Under the pieces are notes generated by a model. That model had not been told where the DNA came from. It saw only the letters and a program-made list of their open reading frames with translations, and made no database searches. Positions 1 through 5,337 of a DNA stretch of 6,179 nucleotides are shown piece by piece. This stretch comes from Beijerinckiaceae bacterium (lineage in GTDB: Bacteria > Pseudomonadota > Alphaproteobacteria > Rhizobiales > Beijerinckiaceae). Within the stretch, counting starts at the first letter, position 1, and each line of letters begins with the position of its first letter. Made by a program: the position numbers and the translations under genes. The DNA is taken from the NCBI GenBank assembly GCA_947458675.1, contig CANHAW010000140.1:1-6179 (forward strand). The letters are read 5' to 3'.

Positions 1-1802
1 CGTGCCACTTCGATGAGGCCGATGCGCCGATCCGTGCCGGCAATAACAAATTCACCATCGGCGAATTCAAGATCGTCAATGCCAGCCTCCAGAAGATGCG
101 AGGCAGCAAGGCGCGCCTTTTCGATCACGAGCTCGCCGGCTTCGAGAAAAGCATTGCCGCTCGCCATCAGGGATTTCGATCCGCCAGTGCCAGCACCGCC
201 CGGCAATTCATCGGAATCGGTCTGCATCAGACGTATTTTCGCGAAGGGAATGCCAAGCCGGCCGGAGACGATCTGCGCGAAAGATGTCGTATGGCCCTGT
301 CCGTGATCATGCGTGCCCGTGCGCAATGTCACTGTGCCATCCTGCTCGAAACGAATATCGCCGAGTTCATTTGCGCCGGGCGCTGTCACTTCGAGAAACT
401 GGCCAATGCCAATGCCGCGCCACAGACCGCGCGATGCGCTCTCGCGCTCGCGTGTCGAAAACCCTTGATAATCGCTGGCTTCCAGAGCCTGATCGAGAAG
501 AGAGGCAAAATCGCCGCTGTCATAGACAGAACCTGAAGGCGCTTTCCATGGCATTTCATCGGGGCGAATATGATTGCGCCGACGCAATTCCACCGGATCG
601 ATGGCCATGTCTCGCGCCGCCTGATCGACAAGACGTTCAAGATAATAATTGCCTTCCGGCCGCCCTGCCCCGCGATAGGCCGTCACCGGAACGCTATTGG
701 TCAGCACGCATTTGGTGCGCACTTCGACAAGCGGCGTGCGATAGACGCCGACAATATGCTTTACGACATTGAGCGCGGGAATGATCGGCCCGAAAGATGT
801 GAGATAAGCGCCCATATTCGCCGTGCCGACAACACGGATCGCCAGAAAATGGCCCTGCGCATCGAGCGCCAGTTCGGCCAAAAATTCATGATCGCGCCCA
901 TGATGATCGGAGAGAAAGGATTCGGAGCGCGTATCGGTCCATTTCACCGGCAAGCCGAGATCGCGCGCGGCATGAAGCGCGCAAATATATTCGGGAAAGA
1001 GCGATGTTTTCATGCCGAAGGAGCCGCCGACATGGCGGGCGACAATGCGCACATTTTTCGGCTCGACGCCCAGCACATCGGCGGCAAGCGCGCGCATGCC
1101 GAGCGCGCTTTGCGTGGGTGCATGCAATGTGTAACGGCCATTCTCGAAAGAAGCGAGACAGGCGCGCGGCTCCATTGCATTGACGACGACGCGATTATTG
1201 ACGAGATGCAGGCGCGTCACATGCGCGGCCTGCGCAAAAGCAGCCGCAACGGCAGCGCTGTCTCCATAGGCATAATCGAGCGCGATATTTTGCGGAATAT
1301 CGTCGTAAAGTTGCGGCGCTCCGGGCTCTGCTCCCGCGCGCGACTGCGTCACGCAGGGCAAAATTTTAATATCGAGACCGACAGATTCTGCCGCCACGCG
1401 CGCCTCATGCGCAGTGCGCGCCACGACACAGGCAACAGGATCGCCGACGAAACGCACACGATCTTGCGCCAGAGCCGGGCGCATGGGCGCGCGCATCGGC
1501 GATCCATCGGCATTTTTGAGCGGCATGCGACTGGTCTGCGGGCGATAAGCGGCAAGATCTGCAGCCGTATAAACAGCGACAACGCCGGGCATGGCGCGCG
1601 CGGCTTGTGTCTCGATATGATGGATCGTTCCATGCGCATGGGGGCTGCGCACCATGGCCATGTGCAATTGGCCATCGAGCGAGACATCATCCGTATAGCG
1701 GCCCGCGCCGCGCAGCAGCACGGGATCTTCGGTGCGCGGCACCGCCTGACCCACGCCGAATTTGAGACTTGCGAGGCTTTCGGAATCGAATTCGAGTTTC
1801 AT
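1..1802 (-). CDS. Xanthine dehydrogenase / CoxL-family molybdopterin-binding large subunit (form II-like), 3' end outside window
   Basis: The gene reads leftwards with no stop up to the window edge, giving 600 complete codons; full-length members have about 750-800 residues, so the C-terminus (with the catalytic Glu of the family) is missing here. Visible motifs are FGVGQ..R.EDPVLLRGAGRYTDD near residues 15-40 (start of the aldehyde oxidase/xanthine dehydrogenase a/b hammerhead domain), GGSFGMK at about 259-265 (molybdopterin-binding loop), AYRGAGR at about 375-381 and GTGGSKS at about 538-544. The family hydroxylates aldehydes, purines, N-heterocycles or CO in the cytoplasm with a Mo-MCD cofactor, paired with FAD and [2Fe-2S] subunits. 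AYRGAGR instead of AYRCSFR argues against true CO dehydrogenase, so the substrate is unknown. Start: an ATG-GCC-ATG pair; the second ATG (1802) has AGG seven bases upstream, while the first (1808) would have it only one base away; an in-frame TGA lies just upstream. It follows the FNR-like gene on the same strand after 78 bp. No partner subunit is seen upstream. Confidence 0.93.
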   Translation of the reverse strand, partial: MKLEFDSESLASLKFGVGQAVPRTEDPVLLRGAGRYTDDVSLDGQLHMAMVRSPHAHGTIHHIETQAARAMPGVVAVYTAADLAAYRPQTSRMPLKNADGSPMRAPMRPALAQDRVRFVGDPVACVVARTAHEARVAAESVGLDIKILPCVTQSRAGAEPGAPQLYDDIPQNIALDYAYGDSAAVAAAFAQAAHVTRLHLVNNRVVVNAMEPRACLASFENGRYTLHAPTQSALGMRALAADVLGVEPKNVRIVARHVGGSFGMKTSLFPEYICALHAARDLGLPVKWTDTRSESFLSDHHGRDHEFLAELALDAQGHFLAIRVVGTANMGAYLTSFGPIIPALNVVKHIVGVYRTPLVEVRTKCVLTNSVPVTAYRGAGRPEGNYYLERLVDQAARDMAIDPVELRRRNHIRPDEMPWKAPSGSVYDSGDFASLLDQALEASDYQGFSTRERESASRGLWRGIGIGQFLEVTAPGANELGDIRFEQDGTVTLRTGTHDHGQGHTTSFAQIVSGRLGIPFAKIRLMQTDSDELPGGAGTGGSKSLMASGNAFLEAGELVIEKARLAASHLLEAGIDDLEFADGEFVIAGTDRRIGLIEVA

Positions 1803-1880
1803 GGCCATGCCTGTGCGAGATCACGAGGCGAAAGATAGGCTTTTGCAGGCGATTGACCAGTGCCGGCGTCCATTTGCCCG

Positions 1881-2624
1881 TCAGGATTCGGCCAAAGCCT
1901 CGATCCGCGCGACATTGAGCAGGCGCACGCCATCGGGCACGATCAGGATCGCCTTTTCGCGCGCCAGGCGCGTCAGCATGCGGCTGACGGTCTCGACCGT
2001 GAGGCCGAGAAAATCGCCAATGTCCTGCCGCGTCATGGGCAGCGGTATGGTGACCGAACTGGTGGAGAGCCGCGCCCAGCGCTTGCGCAGGCCGATCAGA
2101 AAAGCCGCGATTTTCTCCTCGGCCGTGCGCCGGCCCAGAATGACCATCTGCTCTTGGGCCAGCGACAATTCATGGCCGGCCATGGCGTGCAATTTCCGCA
2201 ACAGATGCGGCTTGGAATCGAGAAAATCGGAAAAAGACTGGCGCGAGAAACTGCAGGCTGTGAGCGGCGTCAGCGCATCGGCGGAAAAGGCATTCCGTTC
2301 CGTCAGTGCAAGGCCGAGAAAATCGCCCGGCAGGGCAAAGCCGACGACCTGACGGCGCCCGTCGGGCAGCAGACGATAGAGCCGGGCCGAGCCGGAGGTG
2401 ATGTTGAAAACCGAATCGGCCAATTCGTCCTGCTCGAAAATCGTCTCCCGCGCGGCGTGATGCATGGGGCGGGACAGGCGATCGAGGTCGATCAGCTCAT
2501 CGGCCTCCAGCGCGCCACACAGGCTGAGGCTGCGGACCCGGCATTGCTCGCAATGCGTTTCAGCCTTTGCATTCGGGCAAAGGGCGAGCGGGGGTACGGA
2601 AAAGGCCTCTTGTGAACCTGCCAT
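1881..2624 (-). CDS. FNR-like Crp-family transcriptional regulator, probable [4Fe-4S] oxygen sensor
   Basis: A 247-residue protein with full Crp/FNR architecture. The N-terminus has Cys16, Cys25, Cys28 and Cys36; C25-x2-C28-x7-C36 plus the internal Cys124 match the four-cysteine pattern that holds the oxygen-labile [4Fe-4S] cluster in FNR, with the longer x7 spacing I recall from alphaproteobacterial FnrN/FnrL/AadR-like members (E. coli FNR has x5). A cyclic-nucleotide-binding-type beta roll covers about 45-135 (G78, LPGDFLGL at 98-105), the dimerisation helix about 150-182 (RRTAEEKIAAFL), and the C-terminal helix-turn-helix about 195-222. The recognition helix LTVETVSRML carries E211, S214 and R215, the E-xx-SR set that reads TTGAT half-sites in FNR. 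Start ATG at 2624 has a good AGGAGA (2629-2634 on the plus strand) four bases upstream. It is divergent from the small winged-helix gene and precedes the CoxL-like gene. Expected role (family knowledge): switching genes between aerobic and microaerobic or anaerobic growth. An alternative name would be a FixK-type protein, but those usually lack these cysteines. Confidence 0.93.
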   Translation of the reverse strand: MAGSQEAFSVPPLALCPNAKAETHCEQCRVRSLSLCGALEADELIDLDRLSRPMHHAARETIFEQDELADSVFNITSGSARLYRLLPDGRRQVVGFALPGDFLGLALTERNAFSADALTPLTACSFSRQSFSDFLDSKPHLLRKLHAMAGHELSLAQEQMVILGRRTAEEKIAAFLIGLRKRWARLSTSSVTIPLPMTRQDIGDFLGLTVETVSRMLTRLAREKAILIVPDGVRLLNVARIEALAES

Positions 2625-2703
2625 GCCGTCTCCTGTTATCTTCTTTTAAATATGGCTGATTTTTTACCACCGCGGAAACATATGGAACAGTTTTTTTCAA
2701 TTC

Positions 2704-2717
2704 CTGCAAAGCTGCAG
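2704..2717. repeat. Short inverted repeat CTGCA-aagc-TGCAG in the divergent region
   Basis: The arms are perfect 5-mers around a 4-base spacer, and the right half also sits in the 8-base palindrome GCTGCAGC (2711-2718). A further GGCTGCAAAA lies at 2731-2740. It could be an operator for one of the two divergent regulators, but short palindromes like this are also expected by chance. I could not link it to a known binding motif. Confidence 0.25.
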
Positions 2718-2875
2718 CCGATGAACGAATGGCTGCAAAAGGGCCCAATCGCCCCCAAAAGCCGTCCAAAATGAACAAAAAACGACACAACCGAAGCCGG
2801 CGAATGGGCGCAATCTGGGCAACGCGAGCTTTGCCAGTTGAATTTGCTGAAAATCCTCACTAGCCTTCGAAACAA

Positions 2876-2883
2876 TTTTGGAG
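2876..2883 (+). promoter_or_regulatory. Ribosome binding site TTTTGGAG selecting the GTG start at 2892
   Basis: GGAG at 2880-2883 lies eight bases before GTG 2892. The longest open reading frame starts at TTG 2838, which has no purine-rich sequence at the right distance, so the shorter start is preferred. A second GTG at 2883 would overlap this site. Confidence 0.55.
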
Positions 2884-2891
2884 TGCAAATA

Positions 2892-3245
2892 GTGAGTGAA
2901 AGAAACGAACTTGCAAATTTGGCGCGTTATGCAGCCAAAATGTTCAAGCTGATGAGCTCATTGCGCGGGCGCCATGGCATCGATTTCGATGAAGTGCTCA
3001 TTTTCTTCGCCTTGGGACGGCTGAACTTCGACCATATTCCGGGGAATCTGATGTTCGTGAAACCCGCGAATATTGTTTCTCTCTCGGATTTCATGGAAAT
3101 CCCGCGCGAGACCCTGCGGCGCAAATTGCTGCGCCTCGAGGAGAAGGAGCTGGTCCAGCGCACCAGCTATGGCTTTGTGGTCAAGGATCTCGCCAGCTGG
3201 AAGCGGCTGGCCGAACTATCCCAGCTGGTCGAAGCGGACGCCTGA
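2892..3245 (+). CDS. Small uncharacterised protein with a winged-helix-like DNA-binding segment
   Basis: A 117-residue protein if translation begins at GTG 2892; the frame stays open back to TTG 2838 (135 residues), but that start has no ribosome site. I do not recognise a named family. The N-terminal half (about 5-45) looks helical (LARYAAKMFKLM, FDEVLIFFALGRL). The C-terminal half (about 60-97) reads like a winged helix: SLSDFMEIPRETLRRKLLRL as a helix-turn-helix with ETLRRKLLRL as recognition helix, then a turn (EEKELVQRTSYGF) resembling the wing, as in MarR/GntR-like regulators. No signal peptide, membrane segment or metal-binding cysteines are seen; there is no cysteine at all. It is divergent from the FNR-like gene and convergent with nadK, 11 bp apart. 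Inferred role: a small DNA-binding regulator, possibly acting on the shared divergent promoter. That it is a real gene is supported by its coherent composition, ribosome site and the absence of a better gene opposite. Confidence 0.72.
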   Translation: MSERNELANLARYAAKMFKLMSSLRGRHGIDFDEVLIFFALGRLNFDHIPGNLMFVKPANIVSLSDFMEIPRETLRRKLLRLEEKELVQRTSYGFVVKDLASWKRLAELSQLVEADA

Positions 3246-3256
3246 GGGGCGCCGCT

Positions 3257-4042
3257 TCAATAGCCGAATTGCTCGCGCAGGATTCGCTCATCAAGCGAAT
3301 GTCCGGGATCGTGCAGCAGCACAAGGCCGGTGGCGTGATCCATCGCGATCTCGACGCTCATGACGTTACGGATCTCGAAATGATCGGCCACGGCTGAGAC
3401 CGGCCTTTTATCGGCCTCCAGCATGTCGATTTTGACATGCGCCTTGTCGGGCAGGAGCGCACCGCGCCAGCGCCGCGGCCGGAAAGCCGAAATCGGCGTC
3501 AGCGCCATCAAGGGCGCATTGAGCGGCAGAATGGGCCCATTGGCGGACAGATTATAGGCTGTCGAACCCGCCGGCGTGGCGACCAGCAGACCATCGGCGA
3601 CCAATTCGGCAAGACGCTCGGTTCCATCGATGGAAATGCGCATTTTCGCCGCCTGGTAGGACGAGCGCAGAACCGAGACTTCATTGATGGCGCGCGCGTT
3701 CATCACCTCGCCGTTGACGTCCGTCGCCTTCATCGTCAGCGGATGGACGAGCGAAGCCTCTGCCGCCGCGAGCCGCTCGCGCAGCCGCTCGGGCGAAAAT
3801 TCATTCATCAGAAAACCGACCGAACCGCGGTTCATGCCATAGATCGGCTTGCCCGAGCCCATGAAGCGATGCAGCACCTGCAGCATCAAACCATCGCCGC
3901 CAAGCGCCACAACGACATCGGCCTGCTCGGCGCCGACATTGCCATAAAGCCCGACCAGATCCGCCAAAGCGCGCTCCGCCTCCGGCGTGCCGGAGGAGAG
4001 AAAGGCAATGCGCTCGAAGCGCGAGGGGGCAGCCGTGCTCAT
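3257..4042 (-). CDS. nadK: NAD kinase
   Basis: ATP-dependent NAD kinase (NAD+ + ATP to NADP+ + ADP), the cytoplasmic enzyme that sets the NADP(H) pool. At 261 residues it has the usual length of alphaproteobacterial members. Motifs: GGDG at 48-51 (catalytic/phosphate-binding loop, with the Asp that activates the 2'-hydroxyl), [12 protein letters not shown] at 71-82, the NE pair at 120-121 (INEVSVLR), and [14 protein letters not shown] at 150-163 continuing into NLSANGPI. The C-terminus [10 protein letters not shown] is typical of the group. Start: the frame stays open to ATG 4135, but the extra 31 residues have no family counterpart and are encoded partly by the palindromic repeat at 4090-4171; ATG 4042, with GAAGG four bases upstream, begins at the correct N-terminus ([17 protein letters not shown]). 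It is convergent with the small winged-helix gene and co-directional with, but 253 bp behind, the substrate-binding protein gene, so it probably has its own promoter in the repeat-bearing spacer. Confidence 0.97.
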   Translation of the reverse strand: MSTAAPSRFERIAFLSSGTPEAERALADLVGLYGNVGAEQADVVVALGGDGLMLQVLHRFMGSGKPIYGMNRGSVGFLMNEFSPERLRERLAAAEASLVHPLTMKATDVNGEVMNARAINEVSVLRSSYQAAKMRISIDGTERLAELVADGLLVATPAGSTAYNLSANGPILPLNAPLMALTPISAFRPRRWRGALLPDKAHVKIDMLEADKRPVSAVADHFEIRNVMSVEIAMDHATGLVLLHDPGHSLDERILREQFGY

Positions 4043-4046
4043 GGCG

Positions 4047-4051
4047 CCTTC
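4047..4051 (-). promoter_or_regulatory. nadK: Ribosome binding site GAAGG of nadK
   Basis: On the minus strand GAAGG lies four bases before ATG 4042. It supports the short start over the longer reading frame that begins at 4135 inside a repeat. Confidence 0.55.
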
Positions 4052-4089
4052 ATAGCCGGAAATGGAGGGGCCGGAAAGGTGTGAGCCGC

Positions 4090-4171
4090 CATTGCGAGCG
4101 GGGCGTGCGCCATCCAGAGATGACACGCGAGGCAAAGATGGATTGCCGCGTCGCTGGCGCTCCTCGCAATG
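4090..4171. repeat. Dispersed palindromic repeat, degenerate copy 1
   Basis: The outer arms are perfect 9-mers, CATTGCGAG at 4090-4098 and CTCGCAATG at 4163-4171. Inside, the centre CATCCAGAGATGACACGCGAGG (4111-4132) is clearly related to copy 2, but the inner stem has decayed: only short blocks such as CCATC (4110-4114) with GATGG (4137-4141) still pair. This is the widespread CATTGCGAG...CTCGCAATG type of non-coding repeat known from many alphaproteobacterial genomes. When translated, such repeats give spurious peptides. Confidence 0.85.
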
Positions 4172-4199
4172 ACGAGCCCGGGGGACGCGCCCTTTCCGC

Positions 4200-4282
4200 C
4201 GTCATTGCGAGCGAAGCGAAGCAATCCAGAGATCACACGTGAGGCTCTGGATTGCTTCGTCGCTTTGCTCCTCGCAATGACG
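4200..4282. repeat. Dispersed palindromic repeat, near-perfect copy 2
   Basis: The outer arms are perfect 12-mers (CGTCATTGCGAG at 4200-4211 with CTCGCAATGACG at 4271-4282). The inner arms are perfect 15-mers (CGAAGCAATCCAGAG at 4217-4231 with CTCTGGATTGCTTCG at 4245-4259). They are separated by an asymmetric bulge of 5 versus 11 bases and capped by a 13-base loop. In RNA this would form a long, stable hairpin. It lies 14 bp past the stop of the substrate-binding protein gene, so it may act as a 3' stem, processing site or weak terminator there. No T-run follows it in that direction, so it is not a classical intrinsic terminator. Confidence 0.9.
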
Positions 4283-4295
4283 AGGACGGCTTGTC

Positions 4296-5261
4296 TTACT
4301 TTCTCCGCGCCGGGATCTGGATCAGCTCGGCGAGCTGTTCTTTCGTCAAAACGGCATTGGCGAATTTGAAGGCCACGGCATCCTGCACGATTTTGTCGAG
4401 GCCGATGATCGTGTCGGGTTCGATGGCGGCGCGCAGGAAGAAATCGTCGCGCGTGCGGCGCGCGAGTTCTTCGGGAATATTGAGCCAGCTCGAATAGACC
4501 TTCAGCGAGTCCGGATTTGTGTACATGTAATCGACGGTCTCGCGATAGGCCTGCACGAAACGCTCGATGGCGTCTTTCTTGTTCTTCAGCCGGTCGACAT
4601 TGGTGGCGAGCACGCGCACGGTCTGCTCTTTCAGTGACGTGTCATTGCCGGTGGCGAGCACGCGGATTTTTTTCTGATCGAGCAATTCAATGCCGAAGGG
4701 CGGTGCGGCCCAGCCGATATCGACCTGGCCCGACATGACTTGCGTGAGTGTGGCCGACGGGCTGCCTGTCGCTGTGGGCGTGGCGCGGGAGCCTTTTTCA
4801 TCGGTAAAGGCCTTCACGACCGTATGGGTCGATGAACCATTGGTCGAGAAGGCAATGGTCTTGCCTTGGTTGCCGGTGATCGAGGTAATGCCGGATTCGC
4901 TGCGCGCATACCAATAAAGATCGCCCGCGCCGGTCGATTGTGCGCCGATAATGCGGATCGGCGCACCTTTCGAAAATGCGCCAATGGCGCCCAGCGTGCC
5001 AATGGCAACGCCGACATCCACCGCACCCGAAATGACCGCCTGCTGCGTTTCGCCCGAGCCCTGCGTGTAGAGAATATCGAGCTTGAGGCCGTGCTTTTTC
5101 ATAATGCCGGCGCGCTCGCCGATTTCAGGCACTGAAGAATCCCAATTGCCGCGTTGGCCGGCGGCGATCTTCAGCGTTTCCTGCGCCTGAGCAATGCTCA
5201 TCTGCGCGGCAAAGAGGATGGCGCCCGTTGCCGCGAGTCTGCGGCCGAATGTACCGATCAT
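4296..5261 (-). CDS. ABC transporter substrate-binding protein, SsuA/TauA/NMT1-like
   Basis: A 321-residue periplasmic binding protein. Residues 1-26 form a signal peptide: RR at 7-8, hydrophobic LAATGAILFAAQ, and a cleavage site after AQA before QETLKIAAG. The mature part has the family's order of elements: LKIAAGQ first strand, a GERAGIMKKHGLKLDIL segment (about 48-64; the common pattern is A-x-x-x-G-[FY/IM]-x-x-x-G-L), GSGETQQAVISGAVDVGVA (68-86), the hinge region KTIAFSTNGSSTHT (134-147) and SGQVDIGWAAPPF (177-189), where bound ligand usually contacts. Related proteins bind aliphatic sulfonates, taurine, nitrate, thiamine precursors or small aromatic acids, so the ligand cannot be stated. 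Start ATG 5261 has GGGGAG seven bases upstream. It follows the Rieske oxygenase gene after 76 bp on the same strand, which suggests one operon and a ligand related to that enzyme's substrate. No permease or ATPase gene is in the window. Confidence 0.92.
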   Translation of the reverse strand: MIGTFGRRLAATGAILFAAQMSIAQAQETLKIAAGQRGNWDSSVPEIGERAGIMKKHGLKLDILYTQGSGETQQAVISGAVDVGVAIGTLGAIGAFSKGAPIRIIGAQSTGAGDLYWYARSESGITSITGNQGKTIAFSTNGSSTHTVVKAFTDEKGSRATPTATGSPSATLTQVMSGQVDIGWAAPPFGIELLDQKKIRVLATGNDTSLKEQTVRVLATNVDRLKNKKDAIERFVQAYRETVDYMYTNPDSLKVYSSWLNIPEELARRTRDDFFLRAAIEPDTIIGLDKIVQDAVAFKFANAVLTKEQLAELIQIPARRK

Positions 5262-5280
5262 CGTTTCACTCCCCTATGCG

Positions 5281-5293
5281 CCGCCTTTGGCGG
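5281..5293. other. Small GC-rich hairpin CCGCC-TTT-GGCGG between the Rieske and binding-protein genes
   Basis: A perfect 5-bp stem with a 3-base loop lies six bases upstream of the ribosome site of the binding-protein gene. It is not followed by a T-run on the minus strand, so it is not an intrinsic terminator. It could stabilise or mark a processing end of the downstream transcript, but it is short enough to be accidental. Confidence 0.3.
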
Positions 5294-5337
5294 TCTGTGC
5301 CTATGCTTCACGCTTATGCTGGAAAAGGGAAGGGGCT

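Larger units (their letters stand above)
2625..2891. promoter_or_regulatory. Divergent intergenic region between the FNR-like and winged-helix genes
   Basis: This 267-bp stretch holds no convincing gene and must contain the start signals for two divergent genes. The part next to the FNR-like gene (about 2635-2710) is clearly AT-richer than its surroundings, with T-runs at 2661-2665 and 2691-2697, as expected of a promoter region. I looked for a TTGAT-N4-ATCAA FNR/FixK box and found none; the only partial match is an ATCAG half-site (minus strand, around 2656-2660) without a partner. No sigma-70 -35/-10 pair is good enough to place. The half closer to the winged-helix gene is GC-richer and holds a loose direct repeat beginning CGAATGG at about 2726 and 2801. 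Confidence 0.5.

Noticed and set aside
1..1802. True aerobic CO dehydrogenase (coxL)
   Set aside because: The active-site loop reads AYRGAGR, lacking the Cys-containing AYRCSFR signature of form I enzymes.
570..1838. A 422-codon plus-strand open frame opposite the CoxL-like gene
   Set aside because: It is rich in Arg, His, Ala and Ile with no domain pattern, and lies fully antisense to a protein with strong family motifs. It is a shadow caused by the codon pattern of the real gene.
1860..2615. A 251-codon plus-strand open frame opposite the FNR-like gene
   Set aside because: No recognisable motifs; the minus-strand frame has complete FNR architecture and a good ribosome site.
2838..2891. 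TTG 2838 as the start of the winged-helix gene
   Set aside because: No ribosome site precedes it, whereas GTG 2892 has GGAG at a good distance.
3437..4084. A 215-codon plus-strand open frame opposite nadK
   Set aside because: Arg/Gln/Gly-rich low-information sequence antisense to an unmistakable NAD kinase.
4043..4135. 31-residue N-terminal extension of NAD kinase from ATG 4135
   Set aside because: The extension is encoded partly by repeat copy 1, has no counterpart in the family, and the internal ATG 4042 has a ribosome site and the correct N-terminus.
4200..4282. Repeat copy 2 as an intrinsic terminator
   Set aside because: The stem is strong but no run of T follows it on either strand, and the same structure is a known dispersed repeat.
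4090..4282. CRISPR array
   Set aside because: Only two units, each a long palindrome with related rather than unique interiors; no regular repeat-spacer pattern.
4039..4369. Small open frames giving peptides such as [12 protein letters not shown] and LRAKRSNPE
   Set aside because: These are the typical spurious translations of the CATTGCGAG-type palindromic repeats, not genes.
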